Source of the DNA: Dastarcus helophoroides
Taxonomy: Eukaryota > Arthropoda > Insecta > Coleoptera > Bothrideridae
Direction: 5' to 3'
NCBI GenBank assembly: GCA_028583605.1
Contig: CM053334.1
Coordinates: 18,648,523 to 18,712,522 of the forward strand
Length of the DNA: 64,000 nt
Below are positions 54,098 to 63,835 of this stretch, in pieces (positions within the stretch are counted from its first letter, which is position 1; each line of letters opens with the position of its first letter). The notes beneath the pieces are model-generated. The model made no database searches, was not told where the DNA came from, and saw only the letters and a list, made by a program, of their open reading frames with translations. A program made the position numbers and the translations under genes.

Positions 54098-56191
54098 CTA
54101 TTTTCTAGGGATAATTTTTCGTAAAAAACTCTTAAATTGATAGAGGGAATTAGAATTTTTTATTGCAACAGGTAAGTTGTTGAATTCACATAAACCATCA
54201 AAAAATAGTGATCTTTTGGTACTTTGCTTTTTAACTGTGTTTATATAAAAATTTGTTGTGTTGCGAGTATTATGGTTGTGAATATCTCTAACATTGATTA
54301 AACAAATTTTTAAATAATTCGGCAAAAGGTTTTTAGTTATTTTAAAAATAAAGCACATGTTAAGATAGAACAGATATTGTTTTACGGACAAGAACTGGAG
54401 ACATTCAAGCATGAAGTCAACACTAACATGATTATTGCATCGCAAAATGATTCTTAATGCTCTATTTTGTAATAGTTGTAGTTTATTTAAGAGTTCTTGA
54501 GTGAAATAATGCGTAATTGTTGGGCAATAGATGAATAAAGGGGCAATCCATGACTTATAGAGGTCAATTCTAGCAGGAAGATTTAAAGATTGACAAATAC
54601 GCCAAAAATATTTAACTCTAGATGAAAGTTTATCAATAGTAGTCTTAGCATGATTTTTAAAGTTCAGGGATGAATCTATAATAATACCTAAGTATTTGAT
54701 CTCATTGACATATTCTAAATTTGTTTGGTTTAATATTATTGGTCGTATATTAGATGCATCATAGTTTCCCATTATCATTACTTTGGATTTGTTTGTGTTA
54801 ATTAGCAATTTATTTGTTTGTAACCAGTGACTCATTGAATCTAGCACTAAGTTCATTTTATCAATAGCACTGTCAATGTTATCATCAAGCACCGTAACAA
54901 GGGTATCATTCGCAAAAAGGTTTAGGAATGTATTTGGATCACTAACAACATTATTCATGTCGTTGATGTACAATAAAAATAATATTGGTCCCAGGATCGT
55001 TCCTTGTGGAACTCCATAAATGTTGTCGACAGGATTAGAGGAAAATCCATCGATCGTTGTTCTCTGACTTCTACCAAATAGATATGAACTAAACCATTGT
55101 ACTGTAGAATCATGAAAGCCCATATTTTCCAGTTTTACTAGAAGAGTCGATCTATCAATAGTTTCGAAAGCACGTTTTAAGTCGAGGAATGTCGCAATGG
55201 CTACACAGTTATTATTGTCCAACCATTTTTTCCATTTTGATACTACTAATTGTAGAGAAGATTCACAGGAGTGTTTTTCACGAAAACCCGATTGTTGTTC
55301 AATTAAAATATTATTGGAGTTTATGTAATTAATAAGTTGAGTATATATTAATGATTCAAAAACTTTTTCGAGGTATGGCATAGTACTAACAGGTCTATAA
55401 TCACTGGGTTGTATTGAATTTGGTACTTTCTGTTTAGGGAAAATTAATGATGTTTTCCAACGTGTTGGGAAAGTGGTAGTAGAAATTGATTTATTGTATA
55501 TATCGGCCAATTTGGTTGCAATGAACCCTCCGCCGGCTTCTATGACAGATTTGGTGATTAAATCAGTCGATGAATTTTTTGTGTTCCTGATGGCCTTTGA
55601 TACTTCTTCGTACGTAAATGATTTAAGGATAAACGTACTCTCAATAGGTTCATTTGAGATAGTTGTTCTTGTTGATGGTTTTGATTGTACTAATAGCTCA
55701 ATGCTATTTACAATAAATTTGTTATAATTTTCAGCAATGTCTTGGGGGTTAGTTAAATTAATATTATCAAATTCCATTTTTGCGGGAGAAGTTTTTTGAG
55801 CACCATCCATAATTTCTCTAAGTACTTTCCACATCTTTTTGCTATCATTTTTGTTTTGATTAATTAAATTTGTATAGTAATTTTTCTTTTTCTCCCTTAT
55901 AAGCTTGGTCACATTATTTCTTAATCTTCTGTATTCTTTCCAAATGTCGGTGGAATTAATCAAAATTGCTTTCTGGTAATATAGATCTCGATGTTTAGCT
56001 AACTCTTTTATTTCCGTGTCGTACCATTTATTTTTACTATTATTTACGGTAAATGTTCTTAAAGGTACAAATTCATCCAAGGCGATAGTGATATTTTCAT
56101 AAAATACGTCCAGCATAGAATTTACATTATTATTTGAGGGATCATTCCAATTCATTGTTTCAAGTTTTACTTGGAATAAATTTTTGTTCAT
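54098..56191 (-). CDS. ORF2 reverse transcriptase portion, catalytic motif altered
   Basis: 697 codons. Reverse transcriptase landmarks: DYRPVS at about residues 264-269, the motif-A region FLDLKRAF at 335-342, GVPQGTILGP at 393-402, then the motif-C box. The box reads FAND at 426-429 where active enzymes have (F/Y)ADD; the first catalytic Asp is replaced by Asn (codon AAT at 54908-54910). It follows the endonuclease frame with a 4-base ATGA overlap (56188-56191), one frame off; in this clade endonuclease and reverse transcriptase form a single protein, so a small indel probably split it. The C-terminus (PVAIKNSNSLYQFKSFLRK) is typical of jockey-group ORF2. Confidence 0.9.
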   Translation of the reverse strand: MNKNLFQVKLETMNWNDPSNNNVNSMLDVFYENITIALDEFVPLRTFTVNNSKNKWYDTEIKELAKHRDLYYQKAILINSTDIWKEYRRLRNNVTKLIREKKKNYYTNLINQNKNDSKKMWKVLREIMDGAQKTSPAKMEFDNINLTNPQDIAENYNKFIVNSIELLVQSKPSTRTTISNEPIESTFILKSFTYEEVSKAIRNTKNSSTDLITKSVIEAGGGFIATKLADIYNKSISTTTFPTRWKTSLIFPKQKVPNSIQPSDYRPVSTMPYLEKVFESLIYTQLINYINSNNILIEQQSGFREKHSCESSLQLVVSKWKKWLDNNNCVAIATFLDLKRAFETIDRSTLLVKLENMGFHDSTVQWFSSYLFGRSQRTTIDGFSSNPVDNIYGVPQGTILGPILFLLYINDMNNVVSDPNTFLNLFANDTLVTVLDDNIDSAIDKMNLVLDSMSHWLQTNKLLINTNKSKVMIMGNYDASNIRPIILNQTNLEYVNEIKYLGIIIDSSLNFKNHAKTTIDKLSSRVKYFWRICQSLNLPARIDLYKSWIAPLFIYCPTITHYFTQELLNKLQLLQNRALRIILRCNNHVSVDFMLECLQFLSVKQYLFYLNMCFIFKITKNLLPNYLKICLINVRDIHNHNTRNTTNFYINTVKKQSTKRSLFFDGLCEFNNLPVAIKNSNSLYQFKSFLRKIIPRK

Positions 56192-56886
56192 TCCAGCGAG
56201 ATTGTGCTTATAATATTTTCCCGTGGTTTAAACGTTGACTTACTTTTTTGATTTCCTGAGATTTCTAACATTGAATGGTCTGATATTTTTGGTGTATGTA
56301 ATACTTTAGCCTGAATGTTTATACCATTAGTGAATACCAAGTCAATAAGTGTCCGGCTGCGTGATGTAATTCTGGTATAATCAGTAATTAGTTGTACAAA
56401 CCCCTTTTCAAGCATCATTTCTAGTAATCTTCTCGAATAAGTAGTCTCTTTCTTTATATTGATGTTGAAATCGCCTAAAATATTCACATTGGGGACATTG
56501 ATAAAAGGTATAATTATTTCTTCAAGGTTCTGTAAAAATGTGGTCATACTAGAAGCAGGAGATTTGTATACACATATATAAATACTCTGATTTATTTTTA
56601 TAGCAATTATCCAGTATTGTAAGTTAGTATTCTCATTAATAATTATTTCATATTCAATATCTTTTTGGAGATAAACAGTAATGCCACCCGTAAATCTACT
56701 GTGTGAATCACAGCGAAGGATATTGTACTGTTCCATGTAAATTTCGTTGTTATTGATATCGTTAGTTATGTGTGATTCAGTTAATATAAGTAGTACAAGT
56801 TTAACGTCTATAAGAAATTGTTCAATTTCATGTTTATGGCACCATAACCCTTGCACATTTAAACAAAAAATATTATACGTTAATGG
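56188..56886 (-). CDS. ORF2 endonuclease portion (APE-like)
   Basis: The frame begins directly after the ORF1 stop codon and contains LNVQGLW, the ESH of LLILTESHIT, GDFNI, and ISDHSMLE near the end, the conserved APE endonuclease signature (Asn, Glu, Asp-Asn and Asp-His residues). No ATG lies near its start; the first Met comes about 50 residues in. It is in the same reading frame as ORF1, separated from it only by the TAG at 56887-56889. The domain cleaves target DNA for target-primed reverse transcription. Confidence 0.8.
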   Translation of the reverse strand, partial: PLTYNIFCLNVQGLWCHKHEIEQFLIDVKLVLLILTESHITNDINNNEIYMEQYNILRCDSHSRFTGGITVYLQKDIEYEIIINENTNLQYWIIAIKINQSIYICVYKSPASSMTTFLQNLEEIIIPFINVPNVNILGDFNINIKKETTYSRRLLEMMLEKGFVQLITDYTRITSRSRTLIDLVFTNGINIQAKVLHTPKISDHSMLEISGNQKSKSTFKPRENIISTISLE

Positions 56887-58083
56887 CTATAATGAGTATG
56901 TAATTTTCTTACCTATGGCTTTTTTTACAGTTTGGTACGTACAACACTGATGATCAAATACTCTGTAATTGGTGCTTAATTCCGCCTGAAACTTTTTATT
57001 GTTTTCCTCACAATTAACGCATCTCCATTGTATTGAATCTTTATTTTCTTTTAATCTACAATTTCTTGTTTCATGTTTTTGTGCACAGATACCACAAATT
57101 GCATCTGTCTTACATTCGCTAACTTTATGGCCATATTTCGAGCAATTATAACAACGGAGCACCTGAATATTTTCTTCTAATTTACATTTGTTTAGTCCAA
57201 TATATAAAAATTGTCTTTTTATAAGCGATTCGAAAGTTCTTGGATCCACCTCCGCTATCATGTAAAAACGTTTGTAAATTGTTTTGCTTTTATATTTAAT
57301 TAAGAATTTAAAATTATCAAACGCATCATCTAAATCGTTTTGTAAAATAATATTTTTTATTAGTGATTTATCATCAATTTCAGTTTCATTAGAAATATTT
57401 GTAATTTTTACGCGTGGCAACATTTTCTTTGCAATTTCTGCCGTTAAATTCTGGCCACAGGATTTGGTGATTAAGTCCTGTAATTCACGCATTTCTTGTT
57501 TGTTGTCTCCTTTTATCACAATTCCAGGGAATTTTCGCCCATCTTGTATCGATACTTTGTGAAATACTTTAGGATTCATTTTATTCAGCAACTGTTTCCT
57601 AATTTCGTTTGTTGACTCATTATTCTTAGATTTTAAAATAATAGCTTCTTGTGTTGTTTGTTTTACAGCATTCGCATATGAAGGCTTTATCCGACGTTTT
57701 TCTTCAGCGTTTTTATCTTCACCGTTTTTGTCCAGATGCAATTCAGTTTTAGTAGAGCTGATGTTTTCAATTATATTGATTAACTTGATAAGTTCTTTTA
57801 ATGTATCATTACTTTGACGTAATTCATGTATTACTATGTCTTTCTGTTTTATAATTTCTTGTAAGTAAAGAATCTGCAAGCGTGCTGCTTCAATGGAACC
57901 ACTAGATTCAGCACTAGGAAAGATATCACCTGCTTCTGATTCATTGCTGATAGTGCAACAATTAATCTGGTTGTTACTTATAGTCTTGATTTTGTTAATT
58001 GCTTTGGCACAACTAGGATGAAAAACTGACCCACAAGTAATGCACTTTACACCATTGATAACTTTGTTTTTACACTTTTTTCT
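56887..58083 (-). CDS. ORF1 of the retrotransposon (gag-like, CCHC knuckles), 5' partial
   Basis: 399 codons open to the element's broken 5' end. The N-terminal remnant CKNKVINGVKCITC then FHPSCAK has the spacing of a PHD-like zinc finger sometimes seen in insect ORF1 proteins; then a short coiled-coil-like stretch (YLQEIIKQKDIVIHELRQSN), a central region, and zinc knuckles CYNCSKYGHKVSEC and CGICAQKHETRNC plus a final CVNCEEN. Such proteins bind element RNA as a nucleoprotein particle. The stop is TAG. The frame is intact within the surviving part. Confidence 0.85.
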   Translation of the reverse strand, partial: RKKCKNKVINGVKCITCGSVFHPSCAKAINKIKTISNNQINCCTISNESEAGDIFPSAESSGSIEAARLQILYLQEIIKQKDIVIHELRQSNDTLKELIKLINIIENISSTKTELHLDKNGEDKNAEEKRRIKPSYANAVKQTTQEAIILKSKNNESTNEIRKQLLNKMNPKVFHKVSIQDGRKFPGIVIKGDNKQEMRELQDLITKSCGQNLTAEIAKKMLPRVKITNISNETEIDDKSLIKNIILQNDLDDAFDNFKFLIKYKSKTIYKRFYMIAEVDPRTFESLIKRQFLYIGLNKCKLEENIQVLRCYNCSKYGHKVSECKTDAICGICAQKHETRNCRLKENKDSIQWRCVNCEENNKKFQAELSTNYRVFDHQCCTYQTVKKAIGKKITYSL

Positions 58084-58089
58084 CTAAGA

Positions 58090-61000
58090 AATTTTGCTGT
58101 TTTTCCTATGAAATTTGTGTTTTTCTCTAAACATTTTATACAAAGAATTTTTTTTGAAATTTCGACTTTCCCTGGAGATTTTCTCTTTCAAATATTTTTT
58201 CTTGTAGTAATTTTGATTTCTCTCTAATTTGCTTTGGAAATTTAAAAATTTTTAACAAAATTTTGATATTCTAAAATTCATTTTATTTTGTAATTTTGAT
58301 GAAAAACTGAAAATTATAAGGTATAAATTTAGGGAAAATAAACTTCAAATTTGCATAAAAATAAGAAAACTTTGGGAAAAATATTAAAATTTCAAGAAAA
58401 AATGAAGCTTGTACATTTCAATCTTTTTTACAATTTGATATTTTTCTAAAAAATTGCTACTGCTGTAGGACCAAAAAGATTTCTGAATCGGAATTTCCAA
58501 TTTTCCTAAAAATGTTAAATTTATTTGTGAAATTCCCAAGTTCGAACTTCGAATTTAAATTTCGATAAAAAAAACGAAATTTAAAAACTAAACTCAAATT
58601 TTCAAGAAAACGCAGATCACATTTCTAGAAAAAGTTGTTATCTGTAAACAATATTGTAAAAAAAAAACATTTTAGAAATTAAATAAAAAAATGTGTTTGC
58701 AATAAATTGTCAAATATATTTTTATAATTTTGGACTTTTAAAGGGGGAACTATTAACATTTTTGAGAAAATGAGTCAACATTTCTAGAAGAGTCAAAATT
58801 TCGAAATAAAAATTAATCGAAATGTGGAAAAAAATTCATTAACAATTTACTGTTCCAATTTAATTTTTTTCTAGTAACTTTGAAGTTCCAGAGAAATTTC
58901 AAAAATCAAATATGCCAGCTTGAAGCCAATTTTTTTAGGATTAAAATTCAAATTTTGTCAATTTATTTGTATATAAAATGCAACTTTTTTTGGAAATTTG
59001 TTTCAAAGCTTTGCACAATTTTAAAAATACAAAATTTAGTTATTAATTTTTTCAAATATAAGTGTTATTTCGAAATTTTTCTTAAAAAATGTAAATTTCA
59101 AAATAAAAATATTACCACTTAAAAAATAAAGCAAAAGTTATCAGAAAAAGCGAATTAAAAAAAAGGCAAATATTTTGCAATTTTTATAGAAAGTCAAATT
59201 TTCAAAAGAAACCAAGGATTTCGAAAAAAATTTTTAATTTTTAAAATAGTCGACATTTTGAATAATTTTGGGAATGTGAATAAAAGACGAATTTTTGGAA
59301 AAATATGGAGATTTAAAATAAATTGCCGAGTTTTTAATTAAATTTTCAATAAAGCTGAATTTTTTGAATATTGGGGAAAACTCAAAATTATCAAAAAATT
59401 CGTAATTATCGAAAAAGTTTAAATTTTGAAAAGGCAAAGTTTTGAAAAAATGTGGAAAATATCGATAGTTCAAGTTTGAAAACAATCTTTTCTTTTAGGT
59501 CAAAGATTTAATTGGAAATGTTTGAAAAAAATGTATAAACAAAATTTAAAAAAAAATAGAACTTTTAGAAAAAAAGTCAAGTTTTCAACGAGTCGAAATT
59601 TTGAAAAAAAAGGTCGAAGTTTTAAAATGGAATTGAAATTTTGCGAAATATTAGTCGAAAATGTCAATAAAAGATTTTAAGAATTGTCTGACATAAAAAA
59701 AAACAATTTTCAAATAAAGGAAAAGGTAAAGTTTTGAAAAAAGTCGAAAATTTCAATAGTTCAAGTCTGAAAACGACCTTTTCTTTTAAGTCGAAGATTT
59801 AATTGGAAATGTTTAAAAAAATGTATAAACAAAATTTAAAAAAAAATAGAACTTAAAAAAAAAGTCAAATTTTCAAAAAGAGTCGAAATTTTGAGAAAAA
59901 AGTCGAAGTTTTGAAATGGAATCGAAATTTTACGAAATATTAGTCAAAAATGTCAATAAAAGATTTTAAGAAATGTCTGACTTAAAAAAAATCACAATTT
60001 CCAAATAAAGGATCGACAGTTTGCAAAAAATGTCAAAATTTTGAAAATAGTGGAAAAAAATAGTCAAAATTTTTGAGTTTGTCAAAAATTTTGAATTTTT
60101 GAGTTTGTCAAAAATTTTGAATTTTGGAGAAAGACTAAAATTTTGAAAAATCAAACATTTAAAAAAGGCTGGAATTTGCAACAAAGTAGGAATTAAAATA
60201 AAAGGTTGAAAATGTCCAGGAAAAGGTTAACATTTTTAGTAAAGAAAGTCGGAAATTTTTGACAAGGCGAAAATTTTCAAAATCTTTCCAATTTCCAAAA
60301 GAAGTCAAAATTTTGCAAAAGAAGAATTTTTCAAAAGGGTCGAAATTTATAGTCGAAATTAAAAAAATATCAAAATTTGCAAAAGATTTGAGAATTTTTA
60401 TCGAATTTACGAAATAATTCAAAATTTTAAAAAAGTTTAAATTTTGAATAGTTGGGAAATTTACACTCAACTTTTCAATAAAAACCAAAATTTTCGAAAT
60501 CGGAATATTAAAAACAAATGAAAATTATCAGATAGATCGAGGTTTTCGAAAATCGAAATATTGAGATTTGGAAAAAGTTTAAATTTTTGGTAGTTAAAAT
60601 TTTGAATCAAAGAGGAACATTTTTTCAAAAGTTGAAATTTAAGGTTAAAAAAATTAAAATTTTAAAAAATGTCATATTTCATAAAATTTCAAAATTTTCA
60701 AAAAAATCGAATTTTGAAAGAATTTCGAAAATTAAGAAGTAGCCAAATTTTCAACAAAAACAATTAAAAAATAATCGAAATTTTGCAGAAAAAGTCGAAA
60801 TTTTGAAAAATAGTTGATATTTAAATAAAAACCAGTCGAAATTATTAGGAATCCAAATTTTAAATAAAAAAATTATAATTTTCCAAAAACAAAATTATAA
60901 ACAAAGGCGAAATTTAGAAAAAGGCGAAAATTCTCAAAAGTCTGGTTTTGAAAAAAATTACATTTTCAGAAAAAGTAAGAATTTTAAAATGGTAAAACTT

Positions 61001-61270
61001 GAGAAAAATGTAATAATTAATTTTCAAAAAAAAAAATTAGAAAAAAAATAGAACACCGAAAAGTCTAAATATTTACGAAAATACGGAAATTTTTAAAAGA
61101 GTATTCAGTTTTTTCAGGAAAGTCAATACTTAAAAATAAAATAAGATCGAGATTACAAGAAAGAAATCTAAATTCTGCAATACAGTCGAAATTTGGAAAA
61201 AATGCAACCTTTCCAAAAACTCGACATTATCAAAAGTTTTCATTGTTGTTTTCAAAGAAATCTAAAATTT
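58090..61270. repeat. AT-rich TCGAAATTTTGAAA tract inside the hAT-type element
   Basis: Short-period degenerate repeat without coding potential. A block of roughly 300 bases near 59455-59720 (containing AATGGAATTGAAATTTTGCG) is repeated near 59750-60010. Its composition matches the non-coding DNA of the host genes, so either the element carries genome-typical simple sequence or it expanded in place. Confidence 0.8.
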
Positions 61271-61327
61271 TAAAATGCTAAACATGGTCGCAGCACCCCC
61301 ATTTGTTTTGACTACGAGCCGCCACTG

Positions 61328-61335
61328 ATTCCAAT
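61328..61335. repeat. Right 8-bp target-site duplication of hAT-type element (ATTCCAAT)
   Basis: Copy of 53173-53180, immediately outside the right terminal inverted repeat. Confidence 0.9.
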
Positions 61336-61633
61336 ACTAATTTATATTTTACTTGATTTCTCCAAAAACGTCTTATTTCATCAAACGTGGGGCAAACAAA
61401 ATTAAATCGGGATATCTAACGGCTCTTACATGACTGAAACCGTAGCACATTTTCGATTGCCATTGTTTTACTCGATGGACTAATCAGATTAATCTTGAGG
61501 AATTCTAGGTTATCAAATCAACGAAGTCATAGTATATTAAAAATATATTTCATTTTAATACTATAAATAAAGTGATGTACTTTGGGAAAACGGGACGGGG
61601 ATACAGGTTAAAGCTTTCGGTGACTAAGTAAAT
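61336..61633. other. Unique DNA between hAT-type element and terminal exon
   Basis: Single-copy AT-rich sequence downstream of the minus-strand exon, probably its 3' untranslated region; a variant polyadenylation signal ATTAAA is present on the minus strand near 61555. Nothing else recognised. Confidence 0.35.
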
Positions 61634-61752
61634 TTACATAAGTGGCTCCCTCTCGCAGTTGACGGTGGAATTTTTCACATATCTCACGCCCATGTCGCCA
61701 TCTTCGCCTACGTAGAGTCTCGTTTCGTCGCCTTTATGCTTTCCCAGGATCC
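61634..61752 (-). CDS. Probable terminal exon of an unrecognised minus-strand gene
   Basis: The acceptor CGATTCTTTTTCAG precedes 61752 and the frame ILGKHKGDETRLYVGEDGDM, then GVRYVKNSTVNCEREPLM, runs to a TAA at 61634-61636. Composition is that of an ordinary soluble protein and GC is higher than in the surroundings. The same frame stays open upstream to 61834, where another acceptor (GTTTTTGCCAG) exists, so the exon could be longer (adding KFVISRGKKRDTFRFFF). I do not recognise the family, and no further exon is visible to the right, where mobile elements follow. Confidence 0.4.
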
Positions 61753-61901
61753 TGAAAAAGAATCGGAACGTGTCACGCTTTTTCCCCCTTGAGATTACAA
61801 ACTTCACTTCTGGCAAAAACCAAAAAAGGTGCAACTATTAATCAAATCTGTTGACGCACTGTTTGAAATCGAAGGCTCTAACTTATAACCTCTAATAAAT
61901 A

Positions 61902-62156
61902 CAGTCGACTCCCGCCAAAGTGGCGCCTGTTAAAGTTGTCCGCTCGTTAAAGTTGACAAGATACGATCGCTAAAGTTGCGCGGATATTCCCTCTCTCTAG
62001 TTTCGAACGACGAATTAGACTTCCGAGTTTTAGCGCCACTTTTGAATAACCCACTCAACCCCACAAGGAGCAATCCAACATATACATGACAATGGTAGGG
62101 AGCAACTTTAACGGTCGATCCAGTCCGGTGAGCGCAACTTTAGCGGAAGTCTACTG
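61902..62156. mobile_element. Pogo-like MITE, 255 bp
   Basis: The left end CAGTCGACTCCCGCCAAAGT and the right end, in reverse, CAGTAGACTTCCGCTAAAGT agree at 21 of the outer 26 positions. Ends of the type CAGT-GACT-CCGCTAAAGTTG are characteristic of pogo/Tigger-related elements (known). The interior repeats GTTAAAGTTG-type words. The left flank has the expected TA; the right flank does not, so one boundary has mutated. No coding capacity. Confidence 0.7.
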
Positions 62157-62640
62157 GAAATGGCTTGAAGGCAACATCTCCATGCGAGAATAAAAACAAA
62201 ATAAGACGGTTAAGTGCATTTTCTGTTTGTTTAGTTTATTCAGTGCATTCAAAAACTCCAGATATTTTTTTCTTAAGATTAATAGGAAAGGGATCAGGAG
62301 TTTTCAAAGCATATGTAGCTGAGGAAAGGGTCAAATCACTCAATGCACTCCCTCAATTTTAAATACACTTTTTAGAGCATTCTCAATTTGTCATTCGACG
62401 TTGTAATTGGTTCTTTGTTCGACTGTTCAAATACCATTTTATCAGGGTGGTCTCCTTTAATAAAAAATGACTCCTCACCAAATCTGGAAATATAAGAATC
62501 AAGAGAATCCTATTAAATTTTAAACATTGGCACAAATTTTGCAATCACCAAGCAGCTTGTGCGTGAACCTTGATGAAAAAGATTTCTTTCGATTAAGATC
62601 GTTATACTAAATTAAGTTTTACGTTTGAAGGTAGTTGGTG
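62157..62640. other. Intergenic DNA between MITE and retrotransposon remnant; nothing recognised
   Basis: Unique AT-rich sequence with one short open frame (62165-62362) lacking any domain feature. No repeat or gene called. Confidence 0.35.
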
Positions 62641-62746
62641 TGCGACCAGGTCTCCCGTTCGTTGGTGCCACCGCAGTGCGATTAAAGTTTACTGAAATGA
62701 CCGTGCGAGAACAGAGAGATTTGTTCTCCAACGAAACTGGGCGACA

Positions 62747-63835
62747 ATGAAGACAAAAAAGCTGAAGACCTGCCAAAGGGCAACAAGCCCGAAATCCGGC
62801 GATGATTTTAAAAATATATCGATAGAGGCATTACAGGAAATACTTTTACTGTTACAGTCAGCAATAAAAGAGAAAGTAGGCGACTTGAGCGCTACACAAA
62901 ATATAGAATGCTTGGTTGCTGAAGAAAAGAAGGAAGATCTAATCTCAACACAAAAAGAAGAAAGCGAAGAAAATACTCAAAATTCTGTCGTTAACTCAGA
63001 GAGTATAACGATGGAAAAGAAAAGAGAAGAAAAGAAAAAGCGCAAGAAGACTGAAGAATTCAAAATAACGGCTATTCAAGCAAAGCCAAGCAAAAGCAAC
63101 AACAAAACTCGTGAATGAAAAGGACAGGTACCTCCAGTTATTCTGCGGGAGCAGAAAAATTGGACGGTAACCGCGAATACCGTGAAGACGAAGAAAATTG
63201 AATAAATCAAGGCACAAGCGAGTAAGGATGGAATAAAAATCTATCCTACCCGCCCCGAAGATCATCAAGCCCTTGTCAAGGAACTAAAGGAAAAGAAAAT
63301 TTAGTACCACACGTACTCCCTTTCAGAAGAAAGAAACCTCAAGGTAGTACTGGGAGGAATTCCCACTTTTCTTAAGGAAAAAGAAATTGAAGCCGATTTA
63401 AAGGAAAAAGGATTTCATCCAACTAAAATTGTATGGATGTACAAGAGAAGCAAGGAGAGGACAATAATGCCGCTCGTCTTTGTTGAGCTAAACCGAGACT
63501 AGAAGATTTACAACTGTGAAGGAGCTCACCCTGCGAGTTATCGAGGTTGTCCCGCATTACCGAAAACCAGAAACAGCAAAGTCAATACTGCAAAGTACGC
63601 AAGTAAAGCTAGGGCGAAGATAGAAGACAACGAAAACAAGGTAGAAAAAAAGAGAAGACGGAAAGGCAAAGAAGCAAGAAGAGAGAGAAAAAAGAGAAGG
63701 CAATAGGGCAAAGGTAAGCATTATTTTGTGTGACATGATAACGCAGTTTTCCAGCTCAGGAACAACGACAAAGGAAGTTAACAATTTCATAGAGAAGATC
63801 CAGAAACTACTGAAGATAGTAGAGTAAATCAAGGA
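62747..63835 (+). pseudogene. Decayed ORF1 of a jockey-type retrotransposon
   Basis: ATG at 62747 opens a Lys/Glu-rich 123-codon frame (MKTKKLKTCQRATSPKSG) that ends at 63118. Beyond it, broken frames match the downstream part of jockey ORF1: YPTRPEDHQALVKELKEKK, LSEERNLKVVLGGIPTFLKE, EKGFHPTKIVWMYKRSKER, then GAHPASYRGCP and NNFIEKIQKLLKIVE. This is the order of the PRE_C2HC-associated ORF1 domain, but the segment between LVFVELNRD and the last knuckle is missing, removing most zinc knuckles, and at least three stops or frame changes occur. It is inactive. It differs from the element at 53916-58085. The probable 5' untranslated part begins near 62640. Confidence 0.65.

Larger units (their letters stand above)
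53916..58085 (-). mobile_element. Jockey/CR1-like non-LTR retrotransposon, 5'-truncated
   Basis: On the minus strand: ORF1 with zinc motifs, ORF2 with APE-type endonuclease and reverse transcriptase, a short AT-rich 3' region with AATAAA, and a (CTA)n 3' tail (53916-53938). The 5' end breaks off inside the ORF1 coding frame near 58083, which is typical of incomplete target-primed reverse transcription. It sits inside the hAT-type element, so it inserted later. The domain order is that of jockey-group elements; the exact clade needs a tree. Confidence 0.9.
53181..61327. mobile_element. hAT-type DNA transposon, non-autonomous, with nested retrotransposon
   Basis: The left end is CAGTGGCGGCTGGCGTAT and the right end ACGAGCCGCCACTG; the terminal 11 bases (53181-53191 and 61317-61327) are exact inverted repeats, flanked by a perfect 8-bp direct duplication ATTCCAAT. 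A CAG end and 8-bp duplication are hallmarks of the hAT superfamily (known). A GCAGCACCCCC word occurs near both ends in direct orientation. The span is 8,147 bases, of which about 4.2 kb is a later retrotransposon; the remaining interior (53270-53910, 58085-61270) is AT-rich TCGA-type simple sequence with no transposase fragment that I can see, so the element is non-autonomous. Confidence 0.85.
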
